Shown here: positions 10,714-23,410 of the stretch, piece by piece
Layout of the letters: each line of letters starts with the position of its first letter
Position numbering within the stretch: position 1 is the stretch's first letter
Assembly (NCBI GenBank): GCA_029948255.1
Contig: JALIZF010001749.1
Coordinates: 558,001-622,000, forward strand
Direction: 5' to 3'
Length of the DNA: 64,000 nucleotides
Source: Telmatactis stephensoni
Taxonomy: Eukaryota; Cnidaria; Anthozoa; Actiniaria; Isophelliidae
The notes under the pieces: model-generated
Databases searched by the model: none
The model's input: the letters and a program-made list of their open reading frames with translations, nothing else
What the model was told of the DNA's origin: nothing
Position numbers and translations under genes: made by a program

Positions 10714-11684
10714 GTTAAATAAAGAATTTTATGGATGAGTCCTGTGAGTCGGTCATCTGTCTTGTTTACTTAATTTGCATACTATATTCACGTGCAGTAC
10801 CTGCACTGCCCAGTCAAGGGATTTTTTATGAAACAGTAATAAATCGAAGATTTTGCACTCAAAATGAATCAAAGACAATAACTAGAGCTATTTTGGAAGA
10901 ATCAAGGATTAATCATCAAGATCAATTCACTTTTGGAGCTCGAAGAGTGATCGACTGAAATCGAACAAGATCACGCGAAAATGCAAATTAGGGCGTAAAG
11001 ACAATGCTTGGCAAAATGAAAACGTTCCTTTGCCCACCTATTTTATTCAGCAGAAACCTGAATCCATCCTTCTATTTTCCATGGAAACGAAGAGAATTGC
11101 CAAAAAAGTTAAACTACCTTGATTTTGGACGTTTTGAATTTGGCCAATATTCAGCCTCAAACGAAATGCCGAAAATGGTCCATACTCAATCTGCGATAGC
11201 TCTGAAAACCTGAATGTGAAGAAAAAACAGAGATCGCATTTTAAAGAGGAAATATGTATAAACTATCGAGGAAACTTTGGAAGGAAATGACTAGTCCGGC
11301 GAGGAGAGCATTTCGAAGTTTGACATTTTCAAACCTAATTATGTCAAAATACCCTAACGTATTTAGAATTTTTACGACATAAAAAATCGTCGTTGACCGA
11401 TTATTTTCCGCTTTTTGTACTTGTCAGGTGATAGGCTTTATATGGAGGGAAAAATTAGGTAGGGCGATTTTTGGTCAATTTCCTAGATTTCGCGACCGTA
11501 AGGCGAATGCTCTCTTAATTTCTTTAAATCTTAATTTCTAAACAAGAAAACTAAATAAGCTAAATGATTATGTGTAAATTTATACTAGCGTTCGAGGTGG
11601 AACTGAGTTCACTGTTTAAAGTTTTAGTTCAATTGTTCACTTGTGTCTTTGCCTTTTCCCTGCTTTACTTTCTTTGGTCTCTTA
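10714..11684. other. Intergenic DNA
   Basis: Several short open frames but no recognisable domain, splice-linked exon or repeat boundary. Confidence 0.35.
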
Positions 11685-12071
11685 GGGACCCGTCATTATT
11701 TATCGCCTGGGGGGGTGTGAGGAATTTAGGGGGGATCAGTCGATTTCAGAAGGCAAAGAGGGGGGGACTAGTCACCCTTAAAGACTTTCTAAGGGGGGAT
11801 CATTTGGCATACATAAGCTTCACTCATCAAAGTTAAAATTTTAAAATGCATTTACTTTTTGACTGATCGGGAAATATTACGTACAAATATGATTTTATTA
11901 CAAGGAATTAATCACACGTTTATTTATATTGAATATCCCCGAAAGGTAACAAATGAAAACGATTGACTTTCATTTCAAAACATTTGCAAATTAAAAAATA
12001 ACTGTATAAATTGAAAACTTTCTTTGTTTAGAATTGTCCATTAAGTTTATCGATGTCAGATCATTAGCTGA

Positions 12072-12280
12072 CTAAAGTTCAAGCTGTGCGTCAAGCCCAA
12101 CATCCTCGTTGTCTGTTTCACCACTACTGTTTTCTTCACTTTCATCATTTGTGTCATTTTCTTCGTCCTGGATTTTGGAACTGGTTGATGCTTCACCTTT
12201 TGCTTTCAATATCTCCGCCACCTGCTGTAGACGTTCCTTTACAACAGCGACGATGATTACAGCGATGATCTTGTCCTCGC
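12072..12280 (-). pseudogene. C-terminal ORF remnant inside the Harbinger-like element
   Basis: An open minus frame, read from about 12280 to the TAG at 12072-12074. It gives a basic helix-like stretch (VKERLQQVAEILKAKGE) followed by a Ser/Asp/Glu-rich acidic tail. PIF/Harbinger elements carry a Myb/SANT-like protein besides the transposase; this may be its tail. That assignment is inference. The N-terminal part is missing. Confidence 0.4.
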
Positions 12281-12371
12281 TGATCTAGACGAAGAAACTA
12301 ATAATTTTGATGCGACAACTGTAACATTTGTACCCGAGGAACAAATAGCCAATGTAACGGTTTATTCATAA
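12231..12371 (+). pseudogene. Second ORF remnant inside the Harbinger-like element
   Basis: An open plus frame after the TAG at 12228, ending at the TAA at 12369-12371. It encodes an Asp/Glu-rich stretch (NSDDDYSDDLVLADLDEETN). It points to the right end of the element, away from the minus-strand remnant and overlapping it. It may be the last part of the other element gene; no catalytic motif is left. Confidence 0.35.
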
Positions 12372-13232
12372 CTTATTGGCTTCTTTTCTATATTATGACT
12401 CTCGGTTGCGTCAAAACACATACGTGCAGTCATTACCGGTAAAACAATTTAGCATCAAGCAGTTAGATGGATATTTGGCACAAGCTGGAGAAATTTGAAA
12501 TATTGTGTTCCAGAGTGTTGGCAGATACTTTTAAAGGAGCCGCGATTCAGTGATAAATGTAAGTGTCTTGATATATTGTAGCACTGAAATATATATATGT
12601 CAAACTCTTGATTTTATATGAGAAATTAATTCCTTGTACTATATTATTTCTTGTATTGAAACAGGTGGCTACGAACTGCACTATTTGCATGTAGGTCAGA
12701 TACTTCACTCTTTAGGTTGACTTACTTATAATACCCCCCCCCCCCCCCCCCCCAGGGCGATAAATAATGACAGGTCCCTTATTCTCTTTCTTTTACCTTC
12801 GCTCCTCAATTTCTAGCCGTTAAGTTAACCCGTGCTTATGAATTAAGCACTGAAGAGGTCTTGCTGGCTTTCTCCTCGTCGTCTGTCGATGTCTTCTTAA
12901 ACTCCAGTCCCGCGGCGTTTTAGGTGTAGTTACTTAATATTTATAGATACTCATTGGACTCTCAGGGGACCAATAATTAATTTTCGTCACACCATCATGT
13001 TTGGCCTTGTCGTCTTATCATCCTGATGACGGATCTAGTAATGTAACTTTAAGTTTCGAAGGTCTTTATGCTTCATGACTTCTTGTTAAAGACAACTGTT
13101 TCTCTTTAGATTAACCCTCAAGGAACGGTAGCCGAGTTCCATGTGATTATTTTTACATTGCGCTGAACAGCAGTGCCAGTTTACCATCTTTGCTGCTTTG
13201 GAATGGGAAAAAGTGCATCAAATATTATTTTG

Positions 13233-13500
13233 GAGCAAGGATGGCACAGTTGGTTAATGCGCGGCCTTCGGTGCGAGAGGTCCCTAGTTCGATCCCCAGA
13301 TCTCACATCCTTGTTTCGACTTCTTTCCTTTCCGTGTAGCTTTAATTAGCTTTAAATATCCTTAAAACGGAGCACTGATGGAAAGAGGGGGGTAGAATGA
13401 GCGCGCCGTCGGCTTCCTGGGAAACTAGCTTATAGCGTTGCTTGTAGCTAAAGGAACTTTCGACGTTAAATACAGAGCTTTACCTTTACCTTTACCTTTG
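13233..13500 (+). mobile_element. tRNA-derived SINE
   Basis: The head has an A box (TGGCACAGTTGG, 13242-13253) and a B box (AGTTCGATCCC, 13286-13296) at pol III spacing. The first bases (AAGGATG) can pair with CATCCTT near 13306, like an acceptor stem. An unrelated body follows, ending in a TTTACC hexamer tail (13479-13500). This is the layout of a tRNA-derived SINE with a simple-repeat tail. Confidence 0.8.
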
Positions 13501-13759
13501 ACAAATGGAGATCTATAGATTTTCACACTGAAAAAGCTTGCAGTTTTACTAGTGAAATTGACGTCACAAAAGATATGCACAGGCAAGTTCACTAAAACAA
13601 TAACTGATCAACTTTTGGAGGGTTGATTCGGGATAATTACAAGTTAATGAAATATATTCTTATTGTGGACGGCTCACCCACTAATCTCTACAATAGCTAA
13701 TCAACGTTATATATTGATCGCCAAGATCGCCTTAACGATATTACTATTGTACTAATCTA

Positions 13760-13900
13760 TAAGGGGGAGGGAAGGGATGGTCTAGCTTGGTTCCCCACTA
13801 ATCACATAAGTTGAGGGGGAAGGGTATTCTAGCTCAGTGATGCAGTGTGTGCATTACCTAGTGCACTATCCAGCCCGTACTGCCCGAACGTGTCTACTGA
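13760..13900. repeat. Degenerate copy of the right end of the 38.4-kb element
   Basis: Blocks such as GAGGGGGAAGGG, a GTGCATTACC..GTGCACTATCC region and CGTACTGCCCGAAC resemble the right end of the element at 38426-39252. The match is by eye and weak. Confidence 0.3.
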
Positions 13901-14062
13901 TGTGCCGGCTATTTCTAGTCTGTTTACTTTTATCTGAGAACAACACAAACTAGAAAACAAAATTCAAATTTCGTTTTCGTTTGTATTTTATTACTATTAG
14001 CATGTTATGGTTGTCACATCATTTGACAATGCCTCGATCACTACACTTGTAGTCCTAAGTTG

Positions 14063-15323
14063 CTAACAGAAGTTATTGTAGGGCCAATCAAAGTACACGT
14101 GCTGAGTGGAAAGCTTCCCTACAGAGTTCAAACACTGAGGATGTGTTTCTTTGTAGAAAAATCTCTGAAAATCAAAACAAGGCAACTCAAATGAGAATTG
14201 ACTCAAATATCCTGCACCTCCCCCTCCCCTCCACTTGTCTTTCCCCTTCTTATGAGAGCCAGGCTACACAGTTTAAAGTATACGGTCCGTACGTTACTCA
14301 ACACCTGTTGCTATTTAACAATTAGACCTCGAGGCCGAATGGATCGGACTACGAGTCAATAGCCCATGAGGCCGTAGGCCGTAGGCTCCCATTTGAACAA
14401 TACAATTAGATTTTTGACGTGCGCGGGACTGTTTGAAATATATATATAACATTTTTTGGTGTTTGAGAGCCTTGCGCGTGTGATGGCGTTGTTACTAAAG
14501 ATAACCTTAGTCGCCACGAACATCGCACAGACATCAATACTGAGCTTCGCTTTCTTAGTATTATGGTCTCTTGTTCCCATTGGTCTTTCTTGAAAGGAGT
14601 CTCTAGTAATTGGAAATGGGCTATCCCATGACCTTTGACGGTAAGGTCCAAGGTTTTTCAGTCATAATTCTTGGTTTACACTTGAAAATACACTTATAGT
14701 ATACTAATCTTCCACTTTCGATATCTTCGTTCAATGGCCTGAGACATTGTAATTAGCATCGTGGCCTTGAACCCTTTGTCCGCTATCACATATCCAAAAT
14801 TATGAAAGAGGCCAATAGAGCAGTTTTCATATGAGCGCGAGAAGGGCTTCGCCCCCACCGTATCAGTGCCTTGATGTCTATAAAAGCAATCGAAATTCCT
14901 GCCGTAATCGTGCCGAAACCGTGCGATGCCGTTTTCACTGTCATACGAAGTCTACTCTGTTGTAGTTATAAGGTTCTTTATTAGTTCGAGCTGGTGTAAA
15001 GTGCAAAGCCAACATTAGGTGGTAGGCCTTTTCAACCCGCCGCCCCTAACCTTAAATTTGGAACACTCTTCATGAAGAAATCAAGAATAGTAATTTTGAA
15101 CCAGCAGTTAAAACATATGTTTTTAAATTAGCTTTTTCCAAATAGTAAATAAGTATTTATATATTAAAGGAGTTTTTAGCTAAAGCCGTTTTATTATTTA
15201 TAAAGTTTTTAGGAGTTTTTAGGAGCTATTCATTCTATTGATTATTGATTGATTTTTCTTCATTCCTAGATATCAAATTATTATTATTATTATTATTATT
15301 ATCATCATCATCATCATCATCAT

Positions 15324-15361
<38 letters not shown>

Positions 15362-15362
15362 A

Positions 15363-15422
<60 letters not shown>

Positions 15423-15429
15423 AAGTAGA

Positions 15430-15462
<33 letters not shown>

Positions 15463-18400
15463 GGTGGTGGTGGTGGTGGTGGTGGTGGTGGTGGTGGTGG
15501 TGGTGGTGGTGGTGGTGGTGGTGGTGGTGGTGGTGGTGGTGGTGGTGGTGGTGGTGGTAGTAGTAGTAGTAGTAAGTGTACGATTCAAGTAGCCAACTGT
15601 GAATTACCTACATGTAGTGAAATTCGCAATTGTAGTTTCTAGGCAAAAACGTAATAAAGTTTCCATTATTATTATATTGGTATACACTTTCATTTGATAA
15701 ACGTCGAAGAAGCCTCAAGCATTGGACCAAAAGGGAATATGGGGTGGAAGTAATAATTCACTCATAATTTGACTTTGGCCTCAGTTTCTAATTAACAACT
15801 ACAAATTTCAATACAACGGTTTATGATATAGGTGGATATGAATTGTTGTGATTTACTTTTCGTTACCGCTTCCAATCAGTCTATTTCGGTAGTTTGATTT
15901 TATCTTGAACATTTTATGTAATTAGGTTAATTTCATAGGATATCCGAAAAGACACGAATTAGAGAAATCTCGTAGATATTACCCATCCCTAAAAAAATGA
16001 AACCACTGGAATCAATAAATGCCTGGTTCTCACTATAGCGACATAAGCACATAACAGCAACACATCCAACACACTTGGACTTATGCTTGCGTCGCTAGTG
16101 CATGTGAACCAAGCTTATTATAACTGGCTAAAATAGAATGTCTGCTAAAAAAATAGTTAATGAGGCTAGTTTTGTTCAATAGTTGATGGACTTAGAGTAT
16201 TTAAAGAACGTGTCAGATAACACGTGCTTTCTGAACGCGCATGCCCACAGAATATTTGATGAGCCGCGTGCTGTTTCTGATAGAGTAACAGTTTTTTGTC
16301 TTGATAACAACAAATGGCTTGAGACATGGCTCAACTAATTTATATGACTCACCTTCAAGACTTTTGGTGATGGATGTTCCATTCTTTTACTGTCAACATG
16401 CCCAATAGTAGTCCATCCAAAACCATTCAGGCGACCTCTATTGTACAATAGGAAACCGGGGAAAATATCCTTACAATCCATGTCCCTTGTGACCTTATAC
16501 CAATAGTGCCGGCCTACATACAAGAAAATAACACCAGTGAAAATACTGCTACAAACATCTCCACTACCTCAATCTCTCCTGCGCTTCTGACAGAAGAACT
16601 ACGAAACTACAGTCTTATACTATGTATATATAATGACTATATATCTCTACTGCTTACTATCCAGTTATAACGACCACTCTATAAAACGACCACCTGAAAC
16701 CCTGCAGCTACGAGTCTATAACGACCACTTCTCAACAATGACTTTCGGTTCTTTGACGAACACTTTTTATAAGAACGGCCACCCTGGAAAATTGCTAATT
16801 TTTCCAATGACCATGCACCTCTGTACAGGTTCCCCTATACCTTTTGCGTGAAACGTGAATGGCTGATTTATTTTGACGTGAAACGTGCTTTAAGGTCTAA
16901 AAACTTTTGGCGTCCACGTGAAAGCGACATTTGATTTTTTTGTGAACGTGAAAGAAATATTTAAATTATCCGTGACGCGTGAAAAGACCAAATATTTTTT
17001 GCGTGTTTTCATTTTGCAAAGGGGCATAGGGGGACCCTGTCTGTACAATGATCAACAACCACCTATCAAAAATGACCACTTCTTAACAATGAACATCTCT
17101 TTACAATGACCACCTCTCAACAATAACCACCTCTCTACAATGACCACCTCGGTATAATGCTTATAATCAGTGCTTATACTTGAGTGAATCATGCAAATAA
17201 AGCAATTACAACAACAATGATCATCTTGATACAATGATAATCATTTTTGTAATCCTTGTAAAATTATGCATATGCAGTACTGATAATCAAATGAGTCATG
17301 CAAATAAAGCAATTACAACAATAACAACAGCAATGATCATCTCTCAGAAATGACTACAATGTCGACCATCTCTCTATAACGACCACCTCTCAGCAATGAA
17401 CACCTCTCTACAATGATTACCTCTCTACAACGACCCAGAGCCTTTGTAAGACACACTCTCTTAGGGAATCCGATTGTTCGATCCACATCTGGCACAATAA
17501 AGACATTCGACCCACTCCTATTAACAAGATCAATCATGTGGTTTAAACGTGTATAAGAAAGTTTAAGTGCAAAATAGACTTTTCGTGCATGTTTTGGGAA
17601 TAGATGCAACAGTTTTAAAAGTCTTAAAAGTCTGAAGAGCGGATGATTGTTGTTGATCGTTAATGACTGTCTGCTGGCCGCATTTTGCAACGAAGAATTC
17701 CCAAACTCATTAAGAATTCATGACTTTATGGTCCACTGATATGCTTCTTTTAGGGTCACGTGCATACGCTTAGATACCTTGATCCAACACTGGATGCTAA
17801 TTAGATCAAATCCATGGACGTTGGATCTCATTAGCATAAAAGTAATTTCTCATTCATTCCATTACACTTCACTCTCTCTTTTTTTTTTCTCCAGCGCTTT
17901 CTCCTTTTTTACCTGTCTTGCCTGTTTATTTACCTACTTACCTAACTATTTGGCTAACATTTTATTTTTATTTTTTTATTTTATCTTGGACGTCCTATGG
18001 CTCGAACCGGGAACCTCTGGCGTGAAATTCTAGTGCATTATCAATGCAACTAAGCTAATAATGAATTCGTTGACAGTTTTGGGTTGATTTCATATTTTAT
18101 TGATGTTTTCCTCGTAGGTTGATCACTTATTATTTTTGAAAATGTTCAAGCCAGATCAAAAACTCGTGCTTCGTGTTTCATCATGGGACTCCAAAAACCT
18201 CGAAACAGATGAAAGCACTCGGCCTGCGGCCTCAGTCAAGAGTCACTTTCTTCAGACTTTATGCGGTCCCCCCCCCAAAAAAAATACTTAGAATTGTAGC
18301 TGTTTGCTTGAAGTTTACATATTGCATGTCATTCACAGGCCGACGTTCACTAGTTCATCAAGTAGGCATGTTCACTCTCCACCCTTCGGACTTGTTGCAC

Positions 18401-20072
18401 CTACTCCCAAAACATGCACGAAAGTGAGTCTATTTTGCACTTAAACACTCTTATATACGTACGTTTAAACTACGTGATTGAACTTGTTTATATGAGTGGA
18501 TCGAATGTCTTTATAAGGTAGATGGAATGTGTCAGATGTGGATCGAAACGACCTGGATGGAAACGACCATGGATCGAAACAACCGGTATTCATTCTTACC
18601 CATCCAGTAGAAACATTTGCCTTTCACCCATTCTGTCCCAGCAAGTTTATTTTCCTTATAAGGAATCTTCATTAGTTGATTGGTTGATGATCCCAGCTGG
18701 ATAACCAGCTTATCGCCAATGTATTTGGAGGCAGGTCGTTTACCATTACAAATAGTTTGTGGATCTGTAAAGTAAGCCGTCATGACGTAATCATCTCCTT
18801 CTGAAACCCAAGGATTTTGTTTGGCGGGTACCACGGATTTTGGAACCTATTAAATTAACCACAATAATAAGCAATCCGTCCAGGGAACAGTGTCTTGAAG
18901 GGCAAGATGACTTTTCAGACTCGCTAACAATGTCGTTCAAGTTCAGTCTGGGTGTTTCTCAAAAAGCGCGCAAACGTCTTTTTAGATTGGAGTACGTTGA
19001 AGAAAAAAAGCTGACATCGTTTGATTTCCACAAAATAAACTTACTGCCATTTGGATCCCTGCAATCTTGCCTTTAGAATCGTACAGCGGCATCACGGTTC
19101 TGTCGCCGTTCTTAACGTAACGATGGCCAGCAAAAAATGTCTTGTCTAAGAACAAAATTGCTTGCGTTAATTGTGTGCAGGCTGAGCTGTGTTTTAGGGA
19201 TAGTTCATCCTTTTTCATCACTACAGACTTTGTTCTTAAAATTCAGCGATTTAATTAAAGCATGGCGTACTACTAATACTATATCTTCTGCTGCACCTTA
19301 CTTAAACAAAAGAAACTCGCCGTTTTATAAATAGTGTGAATGCAAGGCTAAGCTGCAGTATCAAAAAAGATGCGTTTTCGAAATAAATTTTGTCCCGATT
19401 CATGTGGAAGTAGCCCAAGCCTATTTCTACTCGAATGAATTTGTTAACGCACCTTTTCTACCGTTAGACCATACTTCCACACTAAAACAACGCTTTTCTG
19501 TTATCTAAAGCTACGCGCAGAGTTCAGCAGGAACCTTCCTAACCGTAGTCCGTAACATGTATTCTTAATTTTGGCTTCCTTGTTCAGTAGCTAATTACCA
19601 AATCTCCTGGGCTCAATCACAACATTGTATGGGAGGAGAGGGAAGTCTCGTATAATTATTTCATACAGGGGCTCGAAAAGGTTTGCAGTGCCGATCTGTG
19701 AAGATATGCCAGATTTTGTCATAATTTTCGTGAAATCTATTGTTGTTTAAATATGCGTGATTCGTGACTTGATGGAATCTCATTAGAAAACGTGATTCGT
19801 GAACTGACTGAAAATTGAAGCATAATAAGCAGCCCCTGTCCATACAAGGAAAGTATTAATCTTTTGTAAAACATACCAATTTGTGCATGACAGTTGAAAG
19901 GCGTACTATAAGCTGAGGTAGAGTCAGGCCAACCAGAAAGACTTTCCCAGTTAGTCGGTGTGGTAAGTAGAAGGAGTTCCTTACTCGACCACTTTCCTTA
20001 CTTAGTTCTTATTTTCCAATTAAACCTGAATCATGCCCAAAACTGCCTCCCCATTATAAATAAGAGACTAGG

Positions 20073-20137
<65 letters not shown>

Positions 20138-21830
20138 ACGAGATAGAAAATCCTTTTATAACAACTGAGCTAAATCTAACTTCCTGTTTACATCACATTA
20201 GTAGTGAAAGCAAAACTCTCCTCTCACACAGGAAACTATAAGGCTACAATATTAACGATGCTAAATTAGCAAAGTAACTAAAAAAGACATTAAAGTGCCA
20301 ATAACCTCAACTTTGAAATGAAGATGTCTACTTTTTGAGTTAGAAGCATTTGAAATCGGAAAATGCAAATGAGGTGACGTAATTTGCCTAATTTTGCTTC
20401 TAATTTTGCAACAAGTGCATTTGAGTGAAGTAGCAAAATCATTGTCAATACTGTGTAGTTTAGCAATGAAAATGTTGTGCAAATAGAAAACTGGTAGGAA
20501 TAAATCTCTATTCAGTTTTTGTAATATTTAATAATTACTTGGTTGACATCACTTCATTTGCATTTTCAGATTTCAAATGCTTAAACAGAAAGATGTTTAT
20601 ATCCAGAAATATTAAACCATGAAGCATTTTCATTCATGAAAAAATGATTATCAAAACTTCAAATTAGGGTTTAGGGGCACTAAAAGGTTAATAAATTAAT
20701 ATTTACTAAAAATCTGTAGCATAACAATGTATTTTAAGTATTCAGTATTTATATTGCGCATGCACCCTCAGTTGGTGTTTGCACTGTGGAATGTACAAGT
20801 TATTTTTTAAAGAACCACAATATGGATAACGTTGCTCAAGCACTATAAAATTGAGAAAATACACAATTATATGACCACCTTGACAAGATTTGTCGCTTTG
20901 CCATCCATTGTTCTTGGCATCGCTGATGCTCAGTGGAATCTTGTTGAACTTGAGGAAGGTAACTGAAACACGACGTAGTTTACAAAGTAAGGTAATTGTA
21001 ACCAGCTTCACAAATATTCCTTGCCCATGTAGCCAACTTTCTTCTGATAAATGCATTTGTTGTATAACATTTTTAGAGTCAGGACTTAATTTTCGGTTGA
21101 CTGCCGGATCTAAATGTAAACACGTAACTCTACATAGCTTGACCTCGATTCTTATTTTGTGTGAAGGTCTTAGTGTTAATTGTATCGAAGAAATTAGTTT
21201 GAGTTTAAACAAACTTACCTCTGACAGTATCCCAGTCAGGCCCTGTAACAAAAATACAAAATCCTGAAGTTGATAACTAGTTGTGATCTATGCCTAAAAC
21301 ATATCGACAAATAAAATCGTTTTGTTCTCAATTTCAAATGAGCCCAGTCTGTTCTCGACAGCTACTTTTTTCCAGTGTGTGAGCTAGTCATCGAAAACTA
21401 TATGATAGTAATCAGTAACATCTTGTTATTGATAACTATGCCCTAGTCTGTGGAGGCCCTATATGGAAACCAGATAAATAGAAGCCACGATTTCTTTCAG
21501 TTAAAATTACAAGAACTGTACTGTCTCCTACTCTAGCTCTTTAGTCATGAACTAATATAGGATATACAAAAACTTAAATGCAACTTCTATTATTTTTCAG
21601 CTAGCATTTTTAGTTTTGCAATTTACTAGCCTCGACCATTTAAAATACACGTCACCCGTTTGGCTTGAACGCTTTTGCAAAATGCACAATGAATTGTATT
21701 TTGCGTATACTTTTAAGCGGTATAACCGTAATGTTAAAACGAAACTATTTAATACCATACTTTTTGGTTTACTCCAGTACCAAGCATTTGCAGTACCAAC
21801 GAACAGCAACCAAACGAGGAGAGTTTTCAT
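14063..21830 (-). CDS. Spliced gene for an unrecognised secreted protein, about 302 residues, 8 exons
   Basis: Minus-strand exons: 21830-21761, 21242-21219, 20962-20879, about 19996-19877, 19145-19045, 18846-18600, 16513-16353 and 14164-14063 (stop TAG at 14065-14063). Nearly all have clear AG/GT borders and matching phases: exon 1 to 2 rebuilds an Arg codon, 2 to 3 Val, 4 to 5 Asp, 5 to 6 phase 0, 6 to 7 Gly, 7 to 8 phase 0. Residues 1-16 are a signal peptide (MKTLLVWLLFVGTANA) before an aromatic WYW start. Notable segments are FFAGHRYVKNGDRTVMPLYD, GKCFYWMGRHYWYK and FPGFLLYNRGRLNGFGWTT. At least eight cysteines suggest a disulfide-bonded extracellular protein. I do not recognise the family. 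The weak point is the acceptor of exon 4: the one used keeps the frame but lacks a pyrimidine tract, so an extra exon may exist between 20879 and 19950. Confidence 0.75.
14471..14573. mobile_element. Half-copy of the CAAGAGACCATAATAC palindromic MITE
   Basis: From CTTGCGCGTGTGATGG to ATTATGGTCTCTTG it matches the right half of the complete element at 35119-35397. A similar half-copy lies at 38873-38966. The left half is missing. Confidence 0.6.
15277..15574. repeat. Compound trinucleotide microsatellite (ATT, ATC, AGT, GGT, AGT)
   Basis: Pure blocks follow each other without a break: ATT, then ATC, then a long AGT block with rare AAT/AGA changes, then more than 35 GGT copies, then AGT again. 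It lies in the last intron of the secreted-protein gene. Open frames through it are artefacts of the 3-bp unit. Confidence 0.95.
16022..16115. mobile_element. Small inverted-repeat element (CCTGGTTCTCAC ... GTGAACCAAG)
   Basis: CTGGTTCTCAC at the left is inverted at the right (GTGAACCAAG), and ATAGCGACATAAGCAC pairs loosely with CTTATGCTTGCGTCGCTA. Likely a decayed MITE in an intron. Confidence 0.45.
16665..17435. repeat. Degenerate minisatellite around ACAATGACCACCTCTCT
   Basis: Many diverged copies of a unit of about 17 bases (CTCTACAATGACCACCT, TCAACAATGACCAC, CTACAACGACC) occur at 16665-16760 and 17050-17435, separated by other sequence. It lies in the intron between exons 6 and 7 of the secreted-protein gene. 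Confidence 0.65.
17961..18062 (-). mobile_element. tRNA-like SINE head
   Basis: On the minus strand an A-box-like TAGCTTAGTTGCATTG (18057-18042) is followed by a B box GGTTCGAGCC (18008-17999) and then an A-rich end (AAAATAAAAAAATAAAAA). No acceptor-stem pairing is clear, so a SINE fragment is favoured over a tRNA gene. Confidence 0.45.
20078..20136. repeat. GA dinucleotide microsatellite
   Basis: About 30 uninterrupted AG copies in intron 3 of the secreted-protein gene. Confidence 0.95.
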
Positions 21831-21875
21831 GATGACTTGAGCACTATAATCAACACAAGTACTTGTGAATTCAAT

Positions 21876-21881
21876 CTTATA
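21876..21881 (-). promoter_or_regulatory. Possible TATA-like element of the secreted-protein gene
   Basis: TATAAG on the minus strand 46-51 bases before the ATG at 21830, with another AT-rich TATTTAAA about 15 bases further up. Only consensus and position support it. Confidence 0.25.
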
Positions 21882-22734
21882 GGTTCTCTATTTAAATATC
21901 AGTGAATTTATTTAACGCTACAATGAAATTTAAATTGTTTACATTTCTCAAAACACACAAAAAAAACACAATTAACTTTTAAATGGTTTTCATGTTCAAA
22001 AGGGTTCGTACATACCTGACATTAAAGCAACTCTACGATAATCAAATTCCTGAAGCTTTCAGTTCCGTTTGTAGCAACAATCGCGCTTTAGCAATTTTAG
22101 ACACAGCCGCTATGTTGTTTTTCGTATTGACAGTTCTGAACGAATAAAAAGCATTTAAGCAAACCACACAATTTTTTCAAATACCAGCGTGCATCATTTG
22201 CTTCCTTGGCAACAGGACTGATTATAAAACACGAAATAATTCCCATCTTGCTTGATATACCAAAAGTTATGAAAAACTATTTGTTTTGAAAGGAAATGTA
22301 TTTAATTTATTTATTTCACTTCACGTGCTAAGGCAGGTACCCACAACGGGGATATAATTACTGTAGGCCCTTACTCAGGGCGTCTAAATTTGTGGGTGGA
22401 GTGTCCGAGTAGAGTTTTCATATCCTAGTTGTTCTCGATAAGTTGATGTATTGTATATTGTATTATTGCTCTGATGGGCACGTTTACAATTGGTAGCACT
22501 TCGTCAGATAGCCTTTCAGATGAAGTGTTGTCAATTAATTCAATTTTTTTTAAAATTTTACTACTATTTTTGCTACTGCAAGTTGCTTAATTAAGAACTT
22601 TTCGCCATAAAAGCATGTTTGCATTGAACCTATATTTTTTAATAATTTCGAGGACAATTTCCTGACATCGAAGTGCTTTCATTTATTAAGAATGTTATTG
22701 AATAGCAGAGAGCTTATCCAGCTTTGCAATTATT
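21882..22734. other. Intergenic DNA
   Basis: No gene or clear repeat boundary seen. Confidence 0.35.
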
Positions 22735-23410
22735 ACTCGTGCCCAGGTCATAGGCCGGGAACGAGTTACAAACTGCAAATGTATTTTTTCTTTTTTTCCT
22801 GTGTTCGTCTCGAAGTGAAATTAGGTTATAAATTCTAATTTAACCGCATCTCGATCTATTGTCTCTCTCTGTTCATCAGCGATTACCGGAAACACTGCCT
22901 ACAATACTTGAAGAATTTTGATATAGTGCCCATTAACATTTTTAACAGACATTAGTATAATATCTAGCCGCGCAGGCAACACTAGCGATGTTTGGGGAAA
23001 AACTGTCTTGGGTTTCCTGTGTTCCGGATTCTCGCTGATCATGAAAATTCTATAATTTACAACCGTTATCGTTGAAGTGCGACCTGTAAAGTTCAAAGTC
23101 TCTTTTGAAAACAAGCATTGAGACTGCATTGAGACGGACGTCAATCAAATTACGCCAGAGAGACAATTGACAATTTTACTCTCAAATAAGAAAAAAACTG
23201 ACTCGTATTTATTGAAAATGCTTTACTTTCATTTAGAAAGCTGAAATTTTGTATTTTCCTTCGTAAGTACAAGATATTTTCTTGGTTTTATTGTCAAAAT
23301 CGCTGTTTGTTTTGATTGAATGATTTTCCAAACTGGAATTTGAACTTCACGGGTCGCACTTCAACGACTAAAAGCCTCGGTTCTCGGTAATTAACTCTTA
23401 CTAAATGAAA

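Larger units (their letters stand above)
11685..12778. mobile_element. PIF/Harbinger-like DNA transposon remnant, 1,094 bp
   Basis: Terminal inverted repeats of about 31 bp start GGGACCCGTCATTATTTATC at the left and end with the complement GATAAATAATGACAGGTCCC at the right. Both sides are flanked by TTA (11682-11684 and 12779-12781), a 3-bp TWA-type duplication as used by PIF/Harbinger. Poly-G and poly-C tracts lie next to the ends. Inside are two C-terminal-looking ORF remnants reading outward in opposite directions, so the middle seems to have been lost. Confidence 0.7.

Noticed and set aside
15235..15592. Poly-Thr and poly-Val ORFs
   Set aside because: Translation artefacts of the trinucleotide microsatellite.
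22899..23144. Matching short ORFs at 22899-23144 (minus) and 24912-25178 (plus)
   Set aside because: They share their first 29 residues only because of the inverted duplication; they diverge at its edge and have no domain.
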